From positions 1-64,000 of the forward strand of contig CAZKTU010000004.1 in the NCBI GenBank assembly GCA_964555675.1: a DNA stretch of 64,000 bases, in the 5' to 3' direction. The translations under genes and the position numbers were made by a program. This DNA is from CAIWXH01 sp964555675 (GTDB taxonomy: Bacteria; Chloroflexota; Chloroflexia; Chloroflexales; Chloroflexaceae). The notes beneath the pieces are model-generated. The model saw only the letters and a list, made by a program, of their open reading frames with translations. It ran no database searches and was not told the origin of the DNA. Shown here piece by piece: positions 30,970 through 38,846 of the stretch (position 1 is its first letter; every line of letters starts with the position of its first letter).

Positions 30970-31809
30970 ATGCGCCTTCAGGTCGGCTTTGAGCTCGTCC
31001 TCGAGTCAGCGGCGCCCACCCCGACGCTGGCGATCACGCAGCCGCGCCATAACGCGAGCCAGCAGATTATCGCTGAGCGCCTGCAGTTCACCCCCGACGT
31101 GCCCCTGCACCGCTACCACGACAGCTACGGCAACACCGTCTGGCGCTGGACGGCGCCCCTCGAGACGCTGCGGGTCTTCTACTCGGCGATCGTCGAAGTG
31201 TCGCCCCTGGCCGATCCGGTCTACCCCGAGCTCCCGGCCACGCCCGTCGAGCAGCTGCCCGACGAGGTGCTGCAGTACACCCTCGCCAGCCGCTACTGCC
31301 CCTCCGACCTGGTCCGCGACGACGCCTGGCAGCTCTTCGGGGCCACCCCCGAGGGCTGGGGCCGTGTTCAGGCGATCTGCGACTGGGCTCACACCAACAT
31401 CACCTACGCCTACGGCAGCAGCACGGCGACCACCTCGGGCTACGAGGCCTACCACGCGCGCAAGGGCGTCTGTCGCGACTTCGCCCATATTGCCGTGATG
31501 TTCTGCCGGGCCCTGAACATCCCCGCGCGCTACGTCTACGGCTACCTCCCCGACATCAACGTGCCCGTGAACCCCGACCCGATGGACTTCCACGCCTGGT
31601 TCGAGGCCTACCTCGGCGGGGCGTGGCACACCTTCGACGCGCGCCACAATATTCCGCGCACGGGCCGGGTCGTGATCGCCTATGGCCGCGACGCCGTCGA
31701 CACCGCGATCCTGACCAGCTACGGGGCCAGCCAGCTGACGGGCCTGACCGTCTGGGCCAATCAGCTCAAGGACGCGACGTCGCTGATAGAGCGCGAGGTG
31801 CCGCAGTGA
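30970..31809 (+). CDS. Transglutaminase-like cysteine protease-fold protein (first of pair)
   Basis: 279 residues. An N-terminal beta domain (about 1-95) is followed by a transglutaminase core with a complete triad: Cys in KGVCRDFAHIAVMFCRA (about 167), His in DFHAWFEAY (about 207), Asp in HTFDARHN (about 222). The layout is that of bacterial transglutaminase-like proteins with an N-terminal sandwich, which act as peptidases or cross-linkers. No signal peptide is seen, so it is probably cytoplasmic. Comparative genomics has linked this family with prokaryotic ubiquitin-like operons. That makes its position opposite the E2/E1 unit interesting, but the link is inference. Confidence 0.87.
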   Translation: MRLQVGFELVLESAAPTPTLAITQPRHNASQQIIAERLQFTPDVPLHRYHDSYGNTVWRWTAPLETLRVFYSAIVEVSPLADPVYPELPATPVEQLPDEVLQYTLASRYCPSDLVRDDAWQLFGATPEGWGRVQAICDWAHTNITYAYGSSTATTSGYEAYHARKGVCRDFAHIAVMFCRALNIPARYVYGYLPDINVPVNPDPMDFHAWFEAYLGGAWHTFDARHNIPRTGRVVIAYGRDAVDTAILTSYGASQLTGLTVWANQLKDATSLIEREVPQ

Positions 31810-32720
31810 GCAACCTTGATGCTGTGACCGACCCACAGAATCTGATCGACCACCACGGGGTAGCCTGGGACACGGTGCGGCTGAGCCGCTACTGGATGTA
31901 CCAGCGCTTCCAGTACCGCTACCCCGGCCGCATCCGCGAGCTGCGACAGCGCCTGATGGTCGTCCCCCACCAGCAGTATGGCGACCAGCGGGTGTGCGCG
32001 TTCTCTCTCGGCGTGTCCGTGCCCAACGCCGCGACCAGCGCCCAGCAAGACGCCTTCGGCAACCGCGTGTTCACGGTCTACGCCCCCGAGGCCGGCGCCG
32101 AGGTGACCTTCGAGATGCGCCTGGTAGTCGAGCGCGACCTCGCTGCCGCCGCGGCCCTGCGCCTCAGCCCCCACGAGGTCGCCCCCTATAGCGCCCCTAC
32201 CCTCCTGACCACCCCCAACGGCATGCTGCGCTCGGTGGCCCAGAGTCTTTCGGCCGAGCATGGAGACCCCGAGGAGCTCTGCCACGCCCTGAGCGCTTGG
32301 GTCTACCACGCGATGCACTATGGCGCGGGGGCCACCACGGTCAATACGGCCGCCAGCGAGGCCCTGGCGATCGGGCAGGGGCTCTGTCAGGACTACGCCC
32401 ATATTATGCTGGCCCTCTGCCACGCGGCCTCTATCCCGGCCCGCTATATCTCGGGCCACATGCTCGGCGAGGGCGGCTCGCACGCCTGGGTAGAGGTGCT
32501 GCTGCCCACGCCCCAGGGCGACTACAGGGCCCTGGCCCTCGACCCGACCAACCTGCGCACAGTCACGCCCGCCTATATCACCGTGGCCATCGGCCGCGAC
32601 TACCACGATGTCTCGCCGACCTCGGGCAGCTACGTGGCCCCGTACCCCGGCCAGCTCACCGCCAGCAAGCGGGCCGGCCTGACGCACCTCGAGTACGCCA
32701 GGCCGAGCGCGGCCGACTAA
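31806..32720 (+). CDS. Transglutaminase-like cysteine protease-fold protein (second of pair)
   Basis: 304 residues from a GTG that overlaps the previous stop (GTGA). The architecture is the same as its neighbour: N-terminal beta domain with RQRLMVVPHQQYGDQ and FEMRLVVERDL, then a core with Cys in GQGLCQDYAHIMLALCHAA (about 194), His in GGSHAWVEVLLP (about 225) and Asp in ALDPTN (about 246). The two paralogues are clearly diverged, so this is an old duplication rather than a recent one. Likely a co-expressed pair with related substrates. Confidence 0.87.
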   Translation: MSNLDAVTDPQNLIDHHGVAWDTVRLSRYWMYQRFQYRYPGRIRELRQRLMVVPHQQYGDQRVCAFSLGVSVPNAATSAQQDAFGNRVFTVYAPEAGAEVTFEMRLVVERDLAAAAALRLSPHEVAPYSAPTLLTTPNGMLRSVAQSLSAEHGDPEELCHALSAWVYHAMHYGAGATTVNTAASEALAIGQGLCQDYAHIMLALCHAASIPARYISGHMLGEGGSHAWVEVLLPTPQGDYRALALDPTNLRTVTPAYITVAIGRDYHDVSPTSGSYVAPYPGQLTASKRAGLTHLEYARPSAAD

Positions 32721-32733
32721 CGCCTCGCAAGCC

Positions 32734-33534
32734 ATGCTCGCCTCCACAAAGACCACCCGGGCCCTGAGCGGCGCCTCCCTGGCGGCGATCTGCCTGCTGG
32801 GGCTGGCGGCTTTCTTCTACCCCTTCTTTCTGAGCGCGCCGCAGGCCGGCGGGGTCGATGGGGCCCACGGCGCGGCGGCGCCCCTCATCTTCGCCGTGCT
32901 GGGGCCGGCCCTCCTGGCCCTGCTTCTGGCCGAGCTGAGCGGGGGGCGTCTGAGCACACGCTCGGTGGCGGTCCTGGGCGTGCTGACTGCCCTGGTGGCG
33001 GCCCTGCGGCTGCCGGCCGGGCCGGGCGACGCGCCGACCTTCTTCTTCCTGATCATCCTGGCCGGCTATGTCTACGGGGGGGTGTTCGGCTTCCTGCTGG
33101 GGGCTCTGGGGCTGTTCGTCTCGGCGGTCATCACGGGCGGGGTGGGGCCCTGGATGCCCTTCCAGATGTTCGTGAGCGGCTGGATGGGCCTCTGCACGGC
33201 CCTGGTGGCGCCCCTCGGCAGGCGTCTGCGCCCCGGGTCCTGGGGCGAGCTCTTGCTGCTGGCCGCCTATGGCTACCTCTGGGGCCTGCTCTTCGGGGCC
33301 ATGATGAACCTCTGGTTCTGGCCCTTCAGCCCCCCGGGCGAGCTGAGCTGGTCGCCCGGCATGGGCCTGGGCGAGACCCTGCGGCGCTACGGGGCCTTCT
33401 ACCTGCTGACCTCGTTCGCCTGGGACTCGGCGCGCGCCATCGGCAACGCGGCCCTCATCCTCGCCCTGGGTCGGCCGGTGCTCAAGGAGCTGCGGCGCTT
33501 CAAGGCGAGGTTCGAGTTCACCGTCGAGGGCTAG
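32734..33534 (+). CDS. ECF transporter S component, CbrT-like
   Basis: 266 residues with six to seven hydrophobic segments. The segment GGVGPWMPFQMFVSGWMGL and the later FGAMMNLWFWPF are typical of the cobalamin-type S components of energy-coupling-factor transporters. These capture a vitamin and need a separate EcfA/A'/T module for energy; no such genes are in the window, so it would use a shared module. The vitamin is not certain. The start context repeats that of the gene at 38428. It ends 3 bp before a convergent small gene. Confidence 0.8.
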   Translation: MLASTKTTRALSGASLAAICLLGLAAFFYPFFLSAPQAGGVDGAHGAAAPLIFAVLGPALLALLLAELSGGRLSTRSVAVLGVLTALVAALRLPAGPGDAPTFFFLIILAGYVYGGVFGFLLGALGLFVSAVITGGVGPWMPFQMFVSGWMGLCTALVAPLGRRLRPGSWGELLLLAAYGYLWGLLFGAMMNLWFWPFSPPGELSWSPGMGLGETLRRYGAFYLLTSFAWDSARAIGNAALILALGRPVLKELRRFKARFEFTVEG

Positions 33535-33537
33535 GGC

Positions 33538-33807
33538 CTACTTCCACAGGGCGTTCCAGATATCCTGGATGGTGGTCTGTACCCCGGCGATAGTCTGGCG
33601 CACCGGGTCGGGCGAGAGGCGGGCATCGAGGCGGGTGCGGGCGTCCTCGATCACCTCGGTGAGCAGCCGATGGGACTCGGCGGCGTAGAGTTTGGTCAAC
33701 ACCTCGGTATAGGCCTCGAGCAGCTCGGCCCGGTCGGCCTTGGGCGTCTCGTTGAGCAGATTCTCGAGGACCCGGCGCGCCCCGTCGCGGAATGATTCGA
33801 TCGACAT
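33538..33807 (-). CDS. Small helical protein of unknown function
   Basis: 89 residues from the ATG at 33807, preceded by a perfect AGGAGG; upstream in-frame codons lack a ribosome site. Predicted almost wholly helical and acidic: AELLEAYTEVLTKLYAAE, then VRQTIAGVQTTIQDIWNALW at the C-terminus. No Gly-Gly end, so it is not an obvious ubiquitin-like partner. A perfect TATAAT on the reverse strand (33833-33838) lies 26 bp upstream. I do not recognise the family. Confidence 0.75.
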   Translation of the reverse strand: MSIESFRDGARRVLENLLNETPKADRAELLEAYTEVLTKLYAAESHRLLTEVIEDARTRLDARLSPDPVRQTIAGVQTTIQDIWNALWK

Positions 33808-33832
33808 TCTGACCTCCTGGTCTTCTATGCCC

Positions 33833-33838
33833 ATTATA
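33833..33838 (-). promoter_or_regulatory. -10 box of the small helical protein gene
   Basis: Perfect TATAAT on the reverse strand, 26 bp from the ATG; no clear -35. Confidence 0.5.
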
Positions 33839-34027
33839 CGCCGGGGAAGGGGGAATTGTTGGGGCGCCTGGCCGCCTCCAGTAACTCGCCTGTAACTTGG
33901 AGGGGTATGGTGAGCCGTACCCTCGCCGCCGAGTAATGCCCATAGCGCCAGCCGCGACCCCGGTGTGAGCCAACGCCGGCCCTTGTCCGGCCACGGCCTG
34001 CGGCGTGGACCTGATACGAACACTCGA

Positions 34028-34056
34028 TGAAGAGCGCCCCTGATGGGCGCTCTTCA
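34028..34056. promoter_or_regulatory. 12-bp hairpin in the mgsA leader
   Basis: TGAAGAGCGCCC, loop CTGAT, GGGCGCTCTTCA: a perfect inverted repeat ending about 10 bases before the GGAGG site of mgsA. It could stop upstream transcription, stabilise the mRNA, or regulate mgsA expression. Confidence 0.55.
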
Positions 34057-34075
34057 CCTATTTTCGGAGGATCAC

Positions 34076-34480
34076 ATGAAGAAGATTGCCCTGATCGCCC
34101 ACGACGGCAAGAAGGCCGACATGGTCGCCTTCGCCACCTACAACCGCGAGCGCCTCAGCACCTACCCGCTGCTCGCGACGGCCAGCACGGGCCGGCTCCT
34201 GCTCGACAAGGTCGGCCTTGAGGTCGAGTGTGTGGCCAGCGGGCCCTACGGGGGCGACGCCCAGATCGGCGCCCAGGTCGTAACCGGCGAGATCGCGGCG
34301 GTGATCTTCCTGGTCGACCCCCTGGACAAGCACCCCCACGACCCCGACATCCAGACCCTGCTGCGCCTCTGCAACGTACACAATGTGCCGCTGGCGACCA
34401 ACGTGGCTACGGCCGACTGTGTGATCGCGGCCTTCGACCTGCAGGCGGCCGAGCAGCGCCTGCTGACGAGCCTGCGCTGA
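34076..34480 (+). CDS. mgsA: Methylglyoxal synthase
   Basis: 134 residues from the ATG at 34076 behind GGAGG. Diagnostic motifs: IALIAHDGKKADM at the start, TASTGRLL, SGPYGGDAQIGA with the catalytic Asp, and LVDPLDKHPHDPDI. It converts dihydroxyacetone phosphate to methylglyoxal and phosphate, a bypass of lower glycolysis active when sugar phosphates accumulate. The VOC protein at 20738 could in principle be a glyoxalase partner, but its substrate is unknown. Converges on the small zinc protein gene. Confidence 0.95.
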   Translation: MKKIALIAHDGKKADMVAFATYNRERLSTYPLLATASTGRLLLDKVGLEVECVASGPYGGDAQIGAQVVTGEIAAVIFLVDPLDKHPHDPDIQTLLRLCNVHNVPLATNVATADCVIAAFDLQAAEQRLLTSLR

Positions 34481-34505
34481 GGCTTCGGCAACGAGGTACA
34501 TTCTT

Positions 34506-34522
34506 CGCCGCTAGCCGCGGCG
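34506..34522. terminator. Small hairpin between convergent genes
   Basis: CGCCGC-TAGCC-GCGGCG between the mgsA stop and the stop of the next leftward gene; no T-run. Confidence 0.35.
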
Positions 34523-34556
34523 CGGCTCTGTGCCCCCAGAGCAGCGAAACCCTACC

Positions 34557-34862
34557 TCAGGCGGCCCGCTCGAGGGCGCGCAGGAAGTTGATGATCGTGG
34601 CGGGCAGCTCGGCCTCGATATCGCCGACGCCCTCGACGTGGCAGGCGAGGGCCTCGCCGCAGAGCGGGCAGACCGGCTCGCTGGCGGCCACAGACCAGGG
34701 CGCGTCATCGGGGTGCTCGGCGATCATCCAGAGGGCCTTACTGCGCCTATCGGGCTTGACGTACCAGCGGCCGGCGCGGCACCAGCGGCTCATGCAGAAC
34801 TGCTCGCCCCACTCGCCCTTCGCCGCCTCGTCCCCATCGCCTGCCTGCTGTTTGTAGCTCAT
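34557..34862 (-). CDS. Small cysteine-containing protein of unknown function
   Basis: 101 residues. Visible features are a basic aromatic centre (FCMSRWCRAGRWYVKPDRR, then KALWMIAEHP) and VCPLCGEALACHVEG, a CxxC...CxH pattern suggesting a zinc site, followed by a C-terminal helix (ATIINFLRALERAA). GGGGAAGTGAG precedes the ATG. I do not recognise the family. Convergent with mgsA and downstream of ftsK in the same direction, with about 220 bp between. Confidence 0.65.
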   Translation of the reverse strand: MSYKQQAGDGDEAAKGEWGEQFCMSRWCRAGRWYVKPDRRSKALWMIAEHPDDAPWSVAASEPVCPLCGEALACHVEGVGDIEAELPATIINFLRALERAA

Positions 34863-35085
34863 CTCACTTCCCCTTATATCGCCGCGCCGCAGCGCGGGTA
34901 GTCATGCGACCGTCGTCGGGCGCTTCTGCGCCCATACTCCGTCGTATACAAGGGGCGTGCCGTAGCAATAGCTTACAGACACAGGTAACAACCGACCGGG
35001 CTGGATACAGCTGGGCCGGGGATGGTTTGGCCCTCCCCGAAGCCCCTGCCGGCAGACTCAACCGGGCAGGCTGGCATGACCCTGA

Positions 35086-37635
35086 TCAGGCGGCGGGGCC
35101 GGCCGAATCGTCGCGCTGCAGCACCTCGCGCGAGCGACCACCCTCGGCCGGGCCGACGATACCCTGCTGCTCGAGCAGGTCGATCAGCTGGGCGGCCTTG
35201 CTATAGCCGATGCGCATGCGGCGCTGCAGCAGCGAGGCCGAGGCGCGCTGGTGCTGGCGGACCAGATCGATCGCCTGGGGCAGCAGCTCGTCCTGTTCGC
35301 CCGTGCTGAGGAACTCGGCGGGGGCCCTGTAGGCCTCGTCGGCCGGGCCGGCAGAGGCGACGTACTGAGCGCCGCCGGCGGGGGCGGCCTCTGCGTCCTG
35401 GCGGGGGGCGCCGGCCTCGGGGGGTGTGGCGGGGCGCGGGCCGGGGAGGGCGCCGCTGTAGGCCGGGCCATTCATGCCGAGAGAGCCGCCGGGCTTCGCG
35501 CTGGCGGCCTCCTCGGGCGGCGAGGCCTTGCGCCAGAACTCGACCAGCTTCTCGACCTCGCGGTCGGAGACATAGGTGCCCTGGATGCGCACCAGCTTGG
35601 CGGCGTCTGCGGCCATATAGAGCATATCGCCGCGACCGAGCAGTTGGTCGGCGCCAGGGACGTCGAGGATGACCCGGCTATCGACCTGCGAAGTGACGGC
35701 GAAGGCGATGCGCGAGGGGAAGTTGGCCTTGATCAGGCCGGTGATCACATCGACCGAGGGGCGCTGGGTGGCGATGATCAGGTGGATGCCCGTGGCGCGC
35801 GCCATCTGGGCCAGGCGGCAGATATAGGTCTCGACCTCGTCGGGGGCCATCATCATCAGGTCGGCCAGCTCGTCGATGATGATCAGGATATAGGGCATCG
35901 GCTCGAGGTCCGAGCGCTTGCGGGCCAGCTGCTTGTAGCTGTCGAGGTTGCGCACGCCGTGGCGGGCGAAGATCTTGTAGCGCCGCTCCATCTCGCGCGT
36001 CGCCCACTTCAGGGTGGGGACGACCCGCTCGAGCTCGGTGACCACGGGCGAGAGCAGGTGCGGGATGTGGTTGTAGACGATCATCTCGACCATCTTGGGG
36101 TCGACGAGGATCAGCTTCAGCTCGTCGGGGGTGTGGCGCAGCAGCAGGCCGCAGAGGAAGGTATTGATCGCGACCGACTTGCCCGAGCCGGTGGCGCCGG
36201 CCACCAGCAGGTGGGGCATCTTGGTCATGTCGGCGATCACCGGCGTACCGCTGACGTCCTTGCCGAGGGGCAGCTTCAGGCGGCCGCGGCTCTGCTCGAA
36301 CTCCTCGCCGTCCATCACCTCGCGCAGGCCGACCACCGAGATCGAGGAGTTGGGGATCTCGATGCCGACGGCCGATTTGCCGGGGATGGGGGCCTCGATG
36401 CGGATGGAGGAGGCGGCCAGGGCCAGGGCCAGGTCCTTCTCGAGGGAGGTAATCTTGCTGACCTTGACGCCGACGGCGGGCTGCACCTCGAACTGGGTGA
36501 CGGCGGGGCCAGGGTTGACGTGGACGACCTGAGCCTCGACCTTGAAGCTGGCCAGGGTGTCCTCGATCAGGCGCGAGCGGCGCCTGATGTCGTCGTCGGC
36601 GATGGCATTGCCGGCCAGGGTGGGGTCGAGCATCTCGAGGGTCGGCAGGGGCCAGGCCCGGTGGACCGCCGAGATCTCGAAGCCCTCGAGGGCCTCTTGC
36701 ACAATCTCGCGCGGCGGGGCGGGGGCGGCCGCCACCACGGCGGGGGCCTCGGGCTGGGCCTTCGCCTCGGGGGGTGGGGCGACGGCGCGGGGCGGCGGGG
36801 GCACATTGATCGTCGGGCCGACGGCGGGGGCTTTGGGCGCCGGGGCGGGCGGCGGGGCCGGCTCTCCGGGGCGCTGGAAGAGGCTGGCGCGGGTGGGGCG
36901 CGCGGCGATCGGAGTGGGCACCAGCTCGTCGTCGGCGCCCTGGGGGGGCGGGGTGAAGGGCAGGTCGGCGTCGGCGAGGGCCGGGCGGCTCGGCTGACGG
37001 GGGCGGGCGACGGGCGGCGCGCTCCAGAGCAGGGCCCAGAAGGCCGCGGCGCGCACGGCCATGCCGCCCAGCAGCTCGCGCAGGGTGATATTGAAGGTGA
37101 GCAACACGCCGGCCAGGCCGAAGATCAGCACGACCAGCACCGCGGCAGGGCGGCCGATCGCCCGGTCGAGGCCCTCGACCATCCAGAAGCCGAACCAGCC
37201 GCCGCCCTGGTTGACCCGGTCGACCATGGGCAGGCTGTGGGCGGGGAACTCGAGCAGGTTGAGGATGGCCGCGATGATCAGGCCCGTGCCGGCCACATTG
37301 GCCCCGGTGAGCTTCGAGTCGCGAAACTGCTCCTGGATCAGGATGGCGATGCCGAGCAGGCCCAGGGTCACCGGCACGACAATTGCGCCCCCACCGAAGG
37401 CCGTGCGCACGGCCTCGACATAGAGCGCGCCCGCGCCCCCCGCGATGCCCGTGGCGAAGAAGATAATCGTGACCAGGGCGATCGTGATCAGGCCGAGGGC
37501 GAAGAGGTCGCGCTGGTGCTCGGGGCGCAGGCTCAGGCCGATGCCCGGCTCGGCGCGCGAGCCCTTGCGCGGAGCCCGGCTCTTCGCCGCTGGCTTGCGC
37601 CCGCTCGACGGCCTGTTGCTGCCTCGTGCCGCCAT
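35086..37635 (-). CDS. ftsK: DNA translocase FtsK/SpoIIIE
   Basis: 849 residues. Basic N-terminus, four to five membrane helices (about 45-190), a Pro/Ala-rich linker (about 200-310), then the RecA-like motor: Walker A LLVAGATGSGKSVAINTF (about 480), Walker B LILVDPKMVEMIVYN, IDELADLMMM, ATGIHLIIATQRPSVDVITG. A C-terminal winged-helix gamma domain (LLQRRMRIGYSKAAQLIDLL, EQQGIVGPAEGG) recognises KOPS-like sequences. It pumps chromosomal DNA through the closing septum. About 60 Pro/Ala-rich residues separate the motor from the gamma domain. A promoter at 37721-37729 precedes it. Confidence 0.96.
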   Translation of the reverse strand: MAARGSNRPSSGRKPAAKSRAPRKGSRAEPGIGLSLRPEHQRDLFALGLITIALVTIIFFATGIAGGAGALYVEAVRTAFGGGAIVVPVTLGLLGIAILIQEQFRDSKLTGANVAGTGLIIAAILNLLEFPAHSLPMVDRVNQGGGWFGFWMVEGLDRAIGRPAAVLVVLIFGLAGVLLTFNITLRELLGGMAVRAAAFWALLWSAPPVARPRQPSRPALADADLPFTPPPQGADDELVPTPIAARPTRASLFQRPGEPAPPPAPAPKAPAVGPTINVPPPPRAVAPPPEAKAQPEAPAVVAAAPAPPREIVQEALEGFEISAVHRAWPLPTLEMLDPTLAGNAIADDDIRRRSRLIEDTLASFKVEAQVVHVNPGPAVTQFEVQPAVGVKVSKITSLEKDLALALAASSIRIEAPIPGKSAVGIEIPNSSISVVGLREVMDGEEFEQSRGRLKLPLGKDVSGTPVIADMTKMPHLLVAGATGSGKSVAINTFLCGLLLRHTPDELKLILVDPKMVEMIVYNHIPHLLSPVVTELERVVPTLKWATREMERRYKIFARHGVRNLDSYKQLARKRSDLEPMPYILIIIDELADLMMMAPDEVETYICRLAQMARATGIHLIIATQRPSVDVITGLIKANFPSRIAFAVTSQVDSRVILDVPGADQLLGRGDMLYMAADAAKLVRIQGTYVSDREVEKLVEFWRKASPPEEAASAKPGGSLGMNGPAYSGALPGPRPATPPEAGAPRQDAEAAPAGGAQYVASAGPADEAYRAPAEFLSTGEQDELLPQAIDLVRQHQRASASLLQRRMRIGYSKAAQLIDLLEQQGIVGPAEGGRSREVLQRDDSAGPAA

Positions 37636-37720
37636 GCTCGCTCCTTATCCGCCCTTGTGGGGGCCGAAGGCCACGCGCCCCCGCCCCAGACAGCGGCAAA
37701 GGGCCGCCGCCCTGGGCCGC

Positions 37721-37729
37721 ATTATAGCA
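37721..37729 (-). promoter_or_regulatory. ftsK extended -10 promoter
   Basis: On the reverse strand, TGCTATAAT, 85 bp before the ATG; no clear -35. Confidence 0.6.
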
Positions 37730-37792
37730 CACATGCGCGTGCCGCGCCCCCCCTTGAGCCGCATGCGTGTGGAGTATTTCAGCGCGTAGGTA

Positions 37793-37836
37793 AATATCAC
37801 CAACCCATTGACAATATTCTACAAATGTGATAATAT
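37793..37836 (+). promoter_or_regulatory. Near-consensus sigma70 promoter with flanking inverted repeat
   Basis: Perfect TTGACA (37808-37813), exactly 17 bp, then TAATAT (37831-37836). AATATCAC (37793-37800) and GTGATAAT (37827-37834) form an imperfect inverted repeat (7 of 8) bracketing the -35 and overlapping the -10, as an operator would. The surrounding 110 bp are AT-rich. It reads towards the leader ORF and the DUF2089 gene. Confidence 0.8.
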
Positions 37837-37902
37837 CGCCATGCGATTAACGATAAACACCAACGATACAGCAATAATCACCAAGCAGTAGGAGAGCACC
37901 CC

Positions 37903-38004
37903 ATGCAGCAGCGTGAGCGCCGACTGCGCAGGGTCCTGGCCCGCGCCAGGAGCTGCCGCCCGCCGTACGAGTTAGCCCGCGGCCTTGCCCTCTGCCGGAG
38001 GTAG
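37903..38004 (+). CDS. 33-residue arginine-rich leader ORF
   Basis: ATG at 37903 with AGGAGAG about 8 bp upstream and a near-consensus promoter about 65 bp before that. The product starts MQQRERRLRRVLARARS and ends GLALCRR; 11 of 33 residues are Arg. The stop TAG is at 38002, 50 bp before the DUF2089 start. It could be a leader peptide controlling the operon, a small basic protein or a chance frame. The transcription and translation signals are better than for most genes here. Confidence 0.5.
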   Translation: MQQRERRLRRVLARARSCRPPYELARGLALCRR

Positions 38005-38054
38005 CGGCCTTGCCCACAGCCGCAGATTATCAGCAAGAGGAATGAGGAGAGCGT

Positions 38055-38414
38055 ATGCACCGTATCATCACCCGTGACCCCGTCAGCGGGGGCGAGCTGA
38101 TCGTCACCAGGCTCGAGTGCCCGGAGAGCGGGATCGTGATCGAGGGCCAGTTCAGCCTCGGCTGGATCGGCCGCCTCGGCCCCGAGCAGCTCGAGTTCGT
38201 CGAGCTGCTGGTCAAAAACCGCGGCAACATTCAGAAACTCGCCGCCGAGCTCGAGATCGCCTACAACACGGCCCGCGCCCGCCTCGACGAGATCGTCACC
38301 GCCCTGGGCGGCGCCCCCGAGAGCGACGGCAAGCCGGATCGACGCCAGGTCCTCGACCGTCTCGCCGCGAAAGAGATCAACGTCGAGGAGGCCATGCGCC
38401 TGCTGAAGAGCTAA
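38055..38414 (+). CDS. DUF2089-family protein
   Basis: 119 residues. LECPESGIVIEGQFSLGWIGRL is the start of the DUF2089 domain, and LVKNRGNIQKLAAELEIAYNTARARLDEI forms a helix-turn-helix-like segment, so DNA binding is plausible. The C-terminal RRQVLDRLAAKEINVEEAMRLL is a SHOCT-like helical hairpin (a short oligomerisation module), repeated in both following proteins. In other bacteria DUF2089 genes accompany SHOCT-like/DUF4097 genes of envelope stress type. First large gene of a three-gene operon. Confidence 0.88.
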   Translation: MHRIITRDPVSGGELIVTRLECPESGIVIEGQFSLGWIGRLGPEQLEFVELLVKNRGNIQKLAAELEIAYNTARARLDEIVTALGGAPESDGKPDRRQVLDRLAAKEINVEEAMRLLKS

Positions 38415-38427
38415 CTGCTCGCAAGCC

Positions 38428-38829
38428 ATGCTTACGGCAGAACAAGAAACGGCAGCCGCAACGGGAATACCTATGCAGAACGAGCGCGACCGCATCCTGA
38501 AGATGGTCGAGGCCGGCCAGGTCTCGGCGGCCGAGGCCAGCCAGCTGCTCAACGCCCTGACGGCCGAGCAGCGCGCCGCCGACCGCAGCCGCTCGCGCCT
38601 GGTGCGCGTGCGCGTCACCGACCTGCACACCGGGCGCCAGAAGGCCAACGTCACCATCCCGATCGGCCTGGTCAACGTCGGCCTGCGCCTCGGCGCACGC
38701 CTGGCCCCCCAGCTCAGCGGCAGCGCCCTCGAGGATCTGCTGCGCGGCGTCGAGCGGGGCGCCAACGGGCGTCTGCTCGAGTGGCAAGACCTCGAGGAGG
38801 GCGAGCGAGTCGAGCTGTTCGTAGAGTAG
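38428..38829 (+). CDS. SHOCT-like domain protein
   Basis: 133 residues as drawn. An internal ATG at 38473 (QNERDRILKMVEAGQVS) is the start expected from relatives, leaving the choice open. The SHOCT-like hairpin ILKMVEAGQVSAAEASQLLN is at the N-terminus. The rest is a small domain (LVRVRVTDLHTGRQKANVTI, then GLVNVGLRLGARLAP) ending in an acidic EWQDLEEGERVELFVE. No membrane helix. The 38428 ATG lies in the same CTCGCAAGCCATGCT context as the ECF gene at 32734. Confidence 0.8.
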   Translation: MLTAEQETAAATGIPMQNERDRILKMVEAGQVSAAEASQLLNALTAEQRAADRSRSRLVRVRVTDLHTGRQKANVTIPIGLVNVGLRLGARLAPQLSGSALEDLLRGVERGANGRLLEWQDLEEGERVELFVE

Positions 38830-38846
38830 CGAAGGGAGCATCGATT

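Noticed and set aside
33538..34862. Small proteins at 33538-33807 and 34557-34862 as the missing ubiquitin-like partner
   Set aside because: Neither shows a beta-grasp pattern or a C-terminal Gly-Gly; they are helical or zinc-cysteine proteins.
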